Shown here: positions 41,991 to 49,737 of the stretch, piece after piece
Layout of the letters: each line of letters starts with the position of its first letter
Numbering within the stretch: the stretch's first letter is position 1
Assembly (NCBI RefSeq): GCF_000647975.1
Contig: NZ_JFKE01000004.1
Coordinates: 124,001 to 188,000 of the forward strand
Reading direction: 5' to 3'
From: Actibacterium mucosum KCTC 23349
Lineage (GTDB): Bacteria > Pseudomonadota > Alphaproteobacteria > Rhodobacterales > Rhodobacteraceae
Length of the DNA stretch: 64,000 nt
Notes under the pieces: generated by a model
What the model saw: only the letters and a program-made list of their open reading frames with translations
What the model was told of the DNA's origin: nothing
Database searches by the model: none
Position numbers and translations under genes: made by a program

Positions 41991-42686
41991 TCAGCTTTCC
42001 TGATCGTCGGAGTCTTGCCGCCAGTTGGCCCAACCACCTTGCGGTGCGTTTTCCGAAGGCTGCTGGCCTTGTGTCGCGGGTTCCTGACGCGTTGCCGCAC
42101 CAAAGGATGCGCCGGCACCGCCGAAACGACCGCCTGCGCCACCAAATGCGCCACCACCTTGCTGCTGACCGCCACCAAAGCGGCCTTGGCCAATGCCGCC
42201 GCCCTGCTGGCCGAAGCGACCCTGCTGACCGCCACCAAAGCCGCCGCCTTGCTGACCGAAGCGACCCTGCTGACCGCCACCAAAGCCGCCGCCTTGCTGA
42301 CCGAAACGGCCCTGCTGACCGCCACCAAAGCCGCCGCCTTGCTGACCGAAGCGACCCTGCTGACCGCCACCAAAGCCGCCGCCTTGCTGACCGAAGCGAC
42401 CCTGCTGACCGCCACCGAAACCACCGCCCTGCTGGCCGAAACGGCCCTGCTGACCGCCGAAACCACCGCCCTGCTGGCCGAAACGGCCCTGCTGACCGCC
42501 ACCAAAGCCGCCGCCTTGCTGACCGAAGCGACCCTGCTGACCGCCGCCAAAGCCGCCTTGTTGTCCTCCGAATTGCCCCTGGCCACCGCCAAATTGGCCA
42601 CCCGTTTGCGCCGCCGGTACGCTCGAATTTTCTTCGGCCTGCGCTTCAGTTTCTTGCGATTCCGTGGCCTTATCCTCATCCGCCAT
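41991..42686 (-). CDS. Glycine-rich FG/QQ tandem-repeat protein
   Basis: A 231-residue low-complexity protein. An acidic start (MADEDKATESQETEAQAEEN) leads to eight tandem units of about 15 residues, GGGFGGGQQGRFGQQ, one a residue short, then a degenerate GGRFGGAG segment and an acidic C-terminus ending in GGWANWRQDSDDQES. The composition is dominated by Gly, Gln, Phe and Arg, with no Cys, signal peptide or membrane helix. Such FG/RG-rich sequence is typical of intrinsically disordered, condensate-prone proteins. The ATG has AGAGGG upstream and a terminator follows the stop, so it is a real gene. Function unknown. Confidence 0.8.
   Translation of the reverse strand: MADEDKATESQETEAQAEENSSVPAAQTGGQFGGGQGQFGGQQGGFGGGQQGRFGQQGGGFGGGQQGRFGQQGGGFGGQQGRFGQQGGGFGGGQQGRFGQQGGGFGGGQQGRFGQQGGGFGGGQQGRFGQQGGGFGGGQQGRFGQQGGGFGGGQQGRFGQQGGGIGQGRFGGGQQQGGGAFGGAGGRFGGAGASFGAATRQEPATQGQQPSENAPQGGWANWRQDSDDQES
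42185..42580 (-). repeat. 45-bp coding tandem repeat (8 units)
   Basis: Units of 45 bp (one of 42 bp) recur eight times with few differences, mostly at third codon positions, for example ccgaagcgaccctgctgacc at 42211, 42256, 42346, 42391 and 42523. The near-identity at the DNA level suggests recent expansion, and slippage or recombination could change copy number. It encodes the FG/QQ repeats. Confidence 0.9.
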
Positions 42687-42851
42687 TAAATCGATCCCTC
42701 TAATTGTCAAAAAAATCTTTGAACATGGAATACACCAGTCGGTCCGCTGTCTCAACAATTCCCGCATGACGCGAGGAAAATCGGCCCTTGGAATGCCATA
42801 TGGTTTCGCTGTATGTGCGAAAAGCAACCAATTGCGCCGAAAGGACATTTC

Positions 42852-43430
42852 ATGAGCAGCTTTTCCGACTTCGTAACCGTGGTGTCCGGCCTTCCGCGTT
42901 CAGGCACGTCCATGATGATGCGTATGCTTGAAGCCGGCGGAATTGATCCGGTCGTCGATGGTTTGCGCGAGGCAAATGAAGACAATCCCAAGGGATACTA
43001 CGAATTTGAGCCGGTCAAAGCGCTGAAAGAGGATGACAGCTGGGTTGCCGGGGCCCGTGGTCAGTCGGTCAAGGTGATCTATAAACTCGTTTATGATCTG
43101 CCGGCCAATGTCGACTATCGCATTATCTTCATGCAGCGAGACCTGGAAGAGGTTCTGGCCAGTCAGGAAACGATGATGCGCCGCGATGGGCTGGATCCAG
43201 ACGCGATTGGTCGCGACATTTTGCTGCAGCTGTTTCAAACCGAAGTGATCGAGTTTCGTCGCTGGGCCGAGGCGCAACGCAATATCCGGATTTTTTATGC
43301 GGATTATGGCCGCGTGGTGTCGGCGCCCGAAGGTGTTGCGCGCGAGATTGCCGAATTCCTTGGCGGCCCAATGAACACCCGCGCAATGGCCGAGGTCGTG
43401 GACCCCAACCTTTATCGCAACCGCGCCTGA
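42852..43430 (+). CDS. Sulfotransferase-like P-loop protein
   Basis: A 192-residue protein with the PAPS/ATP loop VSGLPRSGTSMMMRML near the N-terminus. FMQRDLEEVLASQETMM resembles the 3'-phosphate-binding element of sulfotransferases. It is much shorter than most members, so the acceptor site may be minimal or supplied by a partner. The ATG at 42852 has AAAGGA just upstream. It is divergent from the repeat-protein gene and convergent with the HlyD fusion. It could also be a P-loop enzyme of another activity. Confidence 0.72.
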   Translation: MSSFSDFVTVVSGLPRSGTSMMMRMLEAGGIDPVVDGLREANEDNPKGYYEFEPVKALKEDDSWVAGARGQSVKVIYKLVYDLPANVDYRIIFMQRDLEEVLASQETMMRRDGLDPDAIGRDILLQLFQTEVIEFRRWAEAQRNIRIFYADYGRVVSAPEGVAREIAEFLGGPMNTRAMAEVVDPNLYRNRA

Positions 43431-43434
43431 TTGT

Positions 43435-46194
43435 TCAGGGGATCCAACCCCAGACTTCGATCCGGAAGAACCTGTCGAACAACCTGGTAAATGCCTGCCA
43501 CGCGGGCATTTCCGCACCGTCGATCTTGGCGAACCCGGTCATGCCAGGCCGGTAAAAACCACCGGTATTCTCGAATTGTGTTTTCACACGCACAACGCGG
43601 CCAAGGTCCAGATCTTCGGCCAGCGGTGCCAGGGCAATCACTTGCCCGGTGCGTTCTTCCTCGGAGGTGGCCCAAGCTTTCAGGCGCACCGTGTCGCCAA
43701 CTTTTACCAGCCCGATATCGGTTTCCGACACGGACACCTCTGCCCGTGCAATCTTGTGGTCTTCGATTTCGACAAACAGGTCGCCAACATCAAGGAACGT
43801 CCCCAGGATCAGCGCCACGTTTTCTGTCACCACGCGCCCCGCGACAGGTGCCCGGATTTCCACCGACTCCAAGGCAAGCTGCGCGAACTCCAACTGCGCA
43901 TTGATCCGTTCAATCTCGGCCTCGGCAATGGCTATTTCCGACGCAGTGGCCGGCGCCAGGACACTTTCAAGATTGGCATTGGCCGAGTTCAGCGCCTGCT
44001 GAGCCTCGATAAACGCACGCTGAAAACGCTCTGCCTCTGCGGTCGAAATCGCACCCCGTGACAGCAGGTTCTCGGCACGCTCTGCCTGACCTTCGGCAAA
44101 TGGCAGGGCCAATTCTGCCGTGCGAACCTGCTCGCGCGCCACCTGAACATCTTCCTCGGGCGGGCCATCCAACAATTGTTGCAGACGGTTGCGTGCGCTT
44201 GCCAAGTCCGCCTCGGCGGTGGCAACCATCAGCCGGGGTTGCGCTTCGGACAAACGCGCCAAAACCTGTCCAGCTTCGACCACCTCGCCTTCGGCCACGT
44301 TGATTTCAATCAGTTCACCGGCCACACGCGCGCTGACGCTTGATCGGGCATCAGGCAGGATCGTGAAGTCGCCCCCAACATCATAGCTGTACGGCAGGAA
44401 CGCGGCATAACAAAACGCAGTCAATGCGCCCACGGCAATCAACCGCAAGAACCATCGTGTCGGCGCAACAGGAGCGTCATCTGCATAGACGCCGCTTAAC
44501 TGTCGCCCACCACCTTGCCGCGGCATGCCAACCGCCGTGGCTGCAGGTCGCGCAATTGCCGTACCGGTGCGCTGCCCCTGCGGGATCAGCTGACCACGCG
44601 GGCGATCAACGGGAACAAGTTCTGTACTTTCACTCCTGCCACGCGCGGCTTGATGTTCGGCAATCTTGTCGGCGATCTCTGCCTTTACCAGCGCCTCGCC
44701 GGCCGCTTTCTGGTTGCGTTTCATCACGGCCATCCATGTCAGCGCGACGGCAATCAGCACCGCAAGCATGACAACACCCGTCCCGCCAAAGCGCCCCTCA
44801 AGCGCACGGGTCACAACAACCAACAACAGGCCCGCGATCATGCCAGTGACCAGAACCGCCCCTAACCCATAGGAAGCAAACGCCCATTTCTCGGCCCGCG
44901 TTGGCACGCCGAAATGTTCGTTCATCTTCTCCGATTGGCCCAGCAGGTAGGCAAAAGACCGCTGCCGCAGCATCGGCTGGTCATAGTAGGTCGACAGCCA
45001 ACGGTATCCGTCCCCTTGCAAAAGCGGAAGCGCCATCAAAAGGAAGGAAAATGCCGAAATCAACGAGATGGCCACCGCAAGGTCCGGGATTATCGTGCCG
45101 GATTGGCGCATGACAACCCAGATCACGGTTGAAAAGCCAAACAGGAACAGGCGCGCCTTCAGCCCCGCCGCAAAGAACGCCAGCTTTCCTTGCTTTTCAA
45201 GCCGGTAAACGCTCAGCTGATCAATCGCAAATCGCGGCAGCACGAATAACAGAAAGATCAGGCCGAAACTCTTGATCTCGGCCCCTTGCCTGTGTGCCAC
45301 GACGCCGGTGACCAGGGTCGTGAACAGATTCACGGTGAAGAAGGAGATTACAAGGAAACCGATGCGCGAAAAAAGCTCGCGGCTTTCGGCCAGACCCAGC
45401 ATGAATTCCAACGGCCGCTGCAACACGACCAGGATCGCGAACAACACCAAGGGGTACAGCAACCACGACACGTAGGACCAGAAACCAAAAACGCCGTTCA
45501 ATCCCCGAAGCAATGCCGAGGGGTCGAACAAATGCAGCAGCCCCGGCATTTTCAAAGGCTCATCCGCTGAAAAACCGCCGCGTTCAAACTTCACGTCACG
45601 ATTTGCAATCGATGGGTCAGCCAACCCAGATGGTGCCGCAGCCTTCTTGCCGCCACCAAACAGACGTGTCTTGGGCGCGCCGTCAGGTTTGGGCCCCTTT
45701 GGCTTCTTGGCCTTGGCCTCGGCGTCCTTGGGCGCGTCGCCCGTCGGGTCTTCGTTGAAAACCAGATCTTCAAGCTGCGCCATGTCGTCATCGGACTCGC
45801 GGCTTTCTTCTGGCGTGTCTTCGTCTGTCGCGGCTGGTTTGGGTGTTTTTGCGGCAGGGCTTGGTGGAACATCGGTTTCAGCCACCTGCTTCAGAACCCC
45901 CGCGCCCAGCATTTGCCGGGCAAATCCGGTAACGACAGACGACTTGACGCTTTTGCCGAATTGCTTCTGGAAGTCGCTGGCAATAACTGCAGGGTCTTGC
46001 CCGCGGTCAAGCTCGGTCAAAAGAAACAACTCTTCCGCGCCCAACTTCCAAAGCCGGCCGTTCTCGGAATGCTTCACAAAGGCTGTAACCTTACCGTCAT
46101 TCTTGCCGGGCTTGGTCAGCGTCACCTTCGGGTTCAATCGATAGGACTTCTGCTCTGCCCCATCTGGTTTTTTTGCCGCGTTTTGCGCAGCCAT
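43435..46194 (-). CDS. PqqD-like / inactive M50-like / HlyD fusion protein
   Basis: A 919-residue multidomain protein. Residues of about 20-100 look PqqD-like (a peptide-binding winged helix). A charged linker precedes a polytopic domain (about 230-500) that resembles YydH-type M50 site-2 proteases, but HExxH is replaced by TTLVT (codons at 45307-45321) while the later Asp is kept in LLQGDGYRWLS. A second low-complexity linker leads to a HlyD domain (about 570-919): one anchor, a barrel start SSVSARVAGELIEINVAEGE, coiled-coil hairpin and IRAPVAGRVVTENVAL. HlyD adaptors link inner-membrane exporters to outer-membrane pores. No exporter ATPase lies adjacent. A role in export or envelope display is inferred. 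Confidence 0.78.
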   Translation of the reverse strand: MAAQNAAKKPDGAEQKSYRLNPKVTLTKPGKNDGKVTAFVKHSENGRLWKLGAEELFLLTELDRGQDPAVIASDFQKQFGKSVKSSVVTGFARQMLGAGVLKQVAETDVPPSPAAKTPKPAATDEDTPEESRESDDDMAQLEDLVFNEDPTGDAPKDAEAKAKKPKGPKPDGAPKTRLFGGGKKAAAPSGLADPSIANRDVKFERGGFSADEPLKMPGLLHLFDPSALLRGLNGVFGFWSYVSWLLYPLVLFAILVVLQRPLEFMLGLAESRELFSRIGFLVISFFTVNLFTTLVTGVVAHRQGAEIKSFGLIFLLFVLPRFAIDQLSVYRLEKQGKLAFFAAGLKARLFLFGFSTVIWVVMRQSGTIIPDLAVAISLISAFSFLLMALPLLQGDGYRWLSTYYDQPMLRQRSFAYLLGQSEKMNEHFGVPTRAEKWAFASYGLGAVLVTGMIAGLLLVVVTRALEGRFGGTGVVMLAVLIAVALTWMAVMKRNQKAAGEALVKAEIADKIAEHQAARGRSESTELVPVDRPRGQLIPQGQRTGTAIARPAATAVGMPRQGGGRQLSGVYADDAPVAPTRWFLRLIAVGALTAFCYAAFLPYSYDVGGDFTILPDARSSVSARVAGELIEINVAEGEVVEAGQVLARLSEAQPRLMVATAEADLASARNRLQQLLDGPPEEDVQVAREQVRTAELALPFAEGQAERAENLLSRGAISTAEAERFQRAFIEAQQALNSANANLESVLAPATASEIAIAEAEIERINAQLEFAQLALESVEIRAPVAGRVVTENVALILGTFLDVGDLFVEIEDHKIARAEVSVSETDIGLVKVGDTVRLKAWATSEEERTGQVIALAPLAEDLDLGRVVRVKTQFENTGGFYRPGMTGFAKIDGAEMPAWQAFTRLFDRFFRIEVWGWIP

Positions 46195-46440
46195 ATGGAT
46201 ATTCCCGCAAATAAACCGGACGGCCTGTTGTCCGTTCGGCACCATAATCTACGATCGCGCGCTTTTGCGCAACGCATAGCCCAACCGAAACACTTTGGCT
46301 TCCTGCAAGCCAATGTGTCCAGGTTTTCATCATCGGCGGGTCAGCACCCCCACAAAAACGCACAAACGCCTGTTTCTTATTGCGCAATTACCACCAAAAT
46401 CTGTACAACCACTTCAATTTTTTTGAACCAAGAAAAGCTC

Positions 46441-47217
46441 ATGATGATGGATCACTTCGCAGACGGCGCACTTATGGTCGACGGCGACAAAGATCACTTG
46501 GTGGTTCTGTTCAGTTCCCGCGTGGCGTCGCGTCGCAAAAATTTCGATTTCCTTGATGCCACCAAGGACATGCGCCAGCAACGATTGTTCCTTCGCACCG
46601 GCCCGACCGACCTGTTCTTTCACGATGGGGTTCCCGGCCTGTCCCAGGACATGAATGAAACTGCCGATTTCTTACGGTTTGTCGTCGGCCGGATTTCCCC
46701 TTCGCGCGTCACGTTTACCGGCCATTCGTCCGGTGGATACGCAGCCATCGTTCTGGGACATATGCTGGGAGTGGACGACATACATGTCGTGTCACCCGTC
46801 ACATACCTGAACGCTAAACTTGGGGCCGATCCGGACGGAGGTGAGCTGTGGGAAGGGGTTTACGACGACATATCCCACCACTTTGAAGAGACCGGCAAGG
46901 ATCCTGCGTTTCTGTCCTGCCACGACATCATCCGCCGGCACCCAAACCGGGTTCAGCTGTTGCGCCAATTCGTGGTCGCCACCAGCCCGGTTGATCTGAA
47001 CCATGCCGAACATGTCGCCGGTTTTCCCCATGTCCAAACCGGTGTCTACCAACGCGGGCGCCACGTTACGCTGGCTGCCATAACCCTGCGTGACGGCACA
47101 TTGCTGCATGGGCTGAACGGGGACCTCGATACGCTAAAAAAGGAAACATTTCAGCCATTTGTGCGGTCAAACTACCCAGCCTTTGGCGACTATGATCCCG
47201 AGGCACTGAGGGTTTGA
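46441..47217 (+). CDS. Alpha/beta hydrolase-fold protein
   Basis: A 258-residue soluble protein with the nucleophile elbow FTGHSSGGYAAIVLGH and a Rossmann-like fold. The rest matches no enzyme family I can name, and the Asp and His of the triad cannot be assigned with confidence. Two further ATGs lie directly after the first, so the exact start is uncertain by two codons. The 246-bp gap to the HlyD fusion is a divergent promoter region. Substrate unknown. Confidence 0.68.
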   Translation: MMMDHFADGALMVDGDKDHLVVLFSSRVASRRKNFDFLDATKDMRQQRLFLRTGPTDLFFHDGVPGLSQDMNETADFLRFVVGRISPSRVTFTGHSSGGYAAIVLGHMLGVDDIHVVSPVTYLNAKLGADPDGGELWEGVYDDISHHFEETGKDPAFLSCHDIIRRHPNRVQLLRQFVVATSPVDLNHAEHVAGFPHVQTGVYQRGRHVTLAAITLRDGTLLHGLNGDLDTLKKETFQPFVRSNYPAFGDYDPEALRV

Positions 47218-47374
47218 TATTGGCTATCACGCCGCCAGTTGCCACATCCAACCTATCGGCAAGGGATGGCCGCGTGCAAAAAACTGCCAATAGAAGCAAG
47301 CGCAGCATGGTCAGCACCCTGCCGGTATGTGTAAACTAAGCCCGACCCTTAGGGGCGGTAGAGGCAGGAAAACG

Positions 47375-48295
47375 ATGGCTATGAAACTCCCCGGCATCTC
47401 ACGTATTTTGCGCCGTTTCGCAATCGCGGCAACTTTGGCTCTGGCACCCGCGCTTGCAACTGCAGGCGAGCGGATTGAAAGCTCGGTCTTTGTGGACGGG
47501 TTGAAACGCTCGTACATCGCGTATTTTCCAGACAACTTGGCAAGCCGCGACGACTGGCCTGTCATGTTTGTCCTTCACCCCGGTCTTGCCGATGGCGAGT
47601 ACATGGAAAAAACCACCAAGTTCCACACGCTGGAAGACGCCAACAAGTTCATCATCATCTATCCCGATGGCATCCGCCGCACCTGGAACGCCGGTGAATG
47701 CTGTGGTCAGGCCATGAAACGCAATGTGAACGACATTGGCTTTGTCGAAGCTTTGATGGATGATTTTCGCAGCAAGACCGGCAACCGCATCCGCTCCAAG
47801 GCCTATGTGACCGGCTTCTCTAACGGTGCGATCATGGCCTACCACATCGCCTGTAAACGCCCTGACCTTGTCGAGGCGATTGCGCCGTTTGGTTCGGCCT
47901 ACAAGTTCCTTGATTGCGCCGATGGCCATGTTCCCGTCTTGCATATCCACGGCGAAAAAGATGCCTCGGCCCCCGTTCTGGGGGGATCAAGTGCGATCAA
48001 AGCCTTTAATCAACGCCAGCAAATGGCGGCAGCAGACACCGTGTCGCTTGTGGCAGGTCGTTCCGCGTGCAGCGCCACCGCAAATCGCAGCGAGATGGTC
48101 GCGACGTTGAAAACCAGTTGCCCGATTATCGACTGCAATGGGCACGAGATCACTCTGTGCGTGGTCCAAGACCTTGGCCACATCTGGCCGGGCGCCGAAG
48201 CTGGCGATAACTTCCTTGGGCGTAAATTTGGACCGGGCCGCACCGACATTAGTGGCTCGCAAGCCATTTTCGACTACTTCAAAGAACATCTATAA
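47375..48295 (+). CDS. Secreted PHB-depolymerase/LpqC-like esterase
   Basis: A 306-residue esterase with a signal peptide (ISRILRRFAIAATLALAPALATA, cleaved before GERIES). The nucleophile is in TGFSNGAIMAYH, the Asp in HGEKDASAPVL and the His in DLGHIWPG. Eight or so cysteines in the mature part, including NAGECCG, suggest disulfides and periplasmic or outside location. The family includes polyhydroxybutyrate depolymerases and feruloyl esterases. GGCAGGA lies upstream. It starts a three-gene plus-strand run with two dehydrogenases. Confidence 0.83.
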   Translation: MAMKLPGISRILRRFAIAATLALAPALATAGERIESSVFVDGLKRSYIAYFPDNLASRDDWPVMFVLHPGLADGEYMEKTTKFHTLEDANKFIIIYPDGIRRTWNAGECCGQAMKRNVNDIGFVEALMDDFRSKTGNRIRSKAYVTGFSNGAIMAYHIACKRPDLVEAIAPFGSAYKFLDCADGHVPVLHIHGEKDASAPVLGGSSAIKAFNQRQQMAAADTVSLVAGRSACSATANRSEMVATLKTSCPIIDCNGHEITLCVVQDLGHIWPGAEAGDNFLGRKFGPGRTDISGSQAIFDYFKEHL

Positions 48296-48317
48296 CAAAA
48301 GTGACAAGAACGCATTC

Positions 48318-48995
48318 ATGCCAACCATTCTGATTATCGGGATCAATCGCGGGATTGGTCTGGAACTTGCCCGGCAATATCTGGCCGACGGCTGGGTCGT
48401 GCACGGGACAACCCGCAGCGGAGATTTGCCCGAAGGGTTGGCTGATATGCCGGTGCGACCAATCCTGCACCCTCTGGACCTGCAGAACGACGCGCAGATT
48501 GCCGGGTTGGCCTCCGCGTTGGGGGAAACGGCTTTGGACGTTCTGCTGGTCTGTGCGGCCACGTTTGACCGTGTTGGCGGGCTTGGCGGCGGAGGCGAGG
48601 CCATCGACCGCGACAAGGTGTTCGCCATCAACACCCGCGCCCCGATGGAGATTGCGCAAGCGGTCTATCAGAACGTTCTTGCGGCCCCGATGGGCAAAAT
48701 GGTGTTCATCTCGTCCTCGGCCGGAAGCCGCATGCGGGGCGAGCCGCGCACCGATTATGGCCAGTCCAAGGCCGCCTTGAACGACGCCATTCGTCAATAC
48801 GCGGACGAATGGGCATATAACGGTATCATCGGCATGGCGATGAACCCGGGTTGGGTTGCAACCGAGATGGGCGGCGCCGGCGGGCGGACCTCTCCGCAAG
48901 AAAGCGCCGCAGGCATCCGTTGGGTTGTCGATGGGTTGGGACCGCAGCATTGCGGCACGTTCATCGACTATCAGGGGAACTTCGTCCCGTGGTAA
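48318..48995 (+). CDS. Short-chain dehydrogenase/reductase
   Basis: A 225-residue classical SDR. The cofactor loop is GINRGIGLELARQYL, the Ser is in VFISSSAGSRM and the Tyr/Lys pair in TDYGQSKAALND, so it should be active. It starts 22 bp after the esterase gene and 4 bp before the next SDR. Substrate unknown. A longer frame upstream overlaps the esterase gene and was rejected. Confidence 0.85.
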   Translation: MPTILIIGINRGIGLELARQYLADGWVVHGTTRSGDLPEGLADMPVRPILHPLDLQNDAQIAGLASALGETALDVLLVCAATFDRVGGLGGGGEAIDRDKVFAINTRAPMEIAQAVYQNVLAAPMGKMVFISSSAGSRMRGEPRTDYGQSKAALNDAIRQYADEWAYNGIIGMAMNPGWVATEMGGAGGRTSPQESAAGIRWVVDGLGPQHCGTFIDYQGNFVPW

Positions 48996-48999
48996 TCCG

Positions 49000-49737
49000 A
49001 TGAGCCATGTCTTCCTTCTGTTCGGTGCCAGCAAAGGCATTGGCGCAGCCTGTGCCATGGCTCTTGCACGCAAAGGCGCAACCGTTTGTGTGGCCGCGCG
49101 CAACAAAGAACAGCTGGAGACACTTGGTACTGAAATGGGCGGGAAGGCCGACGTTTACGATGCGGACGTCGCGGATGCGCGTTCGGTCCAAACCGCTGTC
49201 GACGCGGTGATCGAAAAGCACAAACAGATTGACACCGTGATCAACTTCGCCGCGTTTACCGGCCCCCTGGACCGACCGGTCTGGGAGTTGCCCCCCTCTG
49301 TCGCCTCGGATGTCATTGCAACCAACCTGAATGGCCCTGCCAACATTGCGCGTGCGTGTTTGCCGCCCATGCTGGAACGCAACAAAGGGGCATTGTTCTT
49401 TGCCACCTCCTATTTTGGCGACAACGTGAATGCCGGCATGGGGGCTTATGGTGCAGCGCGCGCAGGTGCCCACATGCTGGTGCATCAATTGGCGGCCGAG
49501 TTGAATGGCTCAGGCGTTGGTGCAGCGCTGGTCTATCCCGGCATCACCGCCACTGACGGTCTGGAAGCCTTCCGCAAAGCGCGCGGCAACGCGTTGCAAA
49601 ACGCCCAGGTCGAAACGCCAGAACGCATGGCCAGCCTTTTCGTATGGGCGGCGATGCAATCGCCCTGGGACATCAACGGCGCCAGCCTGTCGTGGGACAA
49701 TCCGCAGCATCGCGAACAGGCCCTGAACACCATTTAG
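49000..49737 (+). CDS. Short-chain dehydrogenase with Arg in place of Lys
   Basis: A 245-residue classical SDR. The cofactor motif GASKGIGAACAM and the Asn in NLNGPANIAR are present, as is the Ser in ATSYFGD near residue 137. The catalytic YxxxK reads Y150-GAA-R154 by my count, so Lys is replaced by Arg. Activity may be reduced or altered. The ATG is 4 bp after the previous SDR stop. It overlaps the convergent double-SDR gene by 4 bp. Confidence 0.83.
   Translation: MSHVFLLFGASKGIGAACAMALARKGATVCVAARNKEQLETLGTEMGGKADVYDADVADARSVQTAVDAVIEKHKQIDTVINFAAFTGPLDRPVWELPPSVASDVIATNLNGPANIARACLPPMLERNKGALFFATSYFGDNVNAGMGAYGAARAGAHMLVHQLAAELNGSGVGAALVYPGITATDGLEAFRKARGNALQNAQVETPERMASLFVWAAMQSPWDINGASLSWDNPQHREQALNTI

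Noticed and set aside
42185-42580. Regular repeats that might be a CRISPR array
   Set aside because: There are no unique spacers; units abut and all are multiples of three inside an open reading frame.
42701-42710. TTGACA as -35 of the repeat-protein promoter
   Set aside because: It lies only about 18 bases before the start codon, too close to leave room for a -10 and leader.
45913-46440. Upstream extension of the 46441 hydrolase-fold gene
   Set aside because: It runs antisense through the start of the HlyD fusion gene and a non-coding promoter region; the triple ATG at 46441 starts the folded part.
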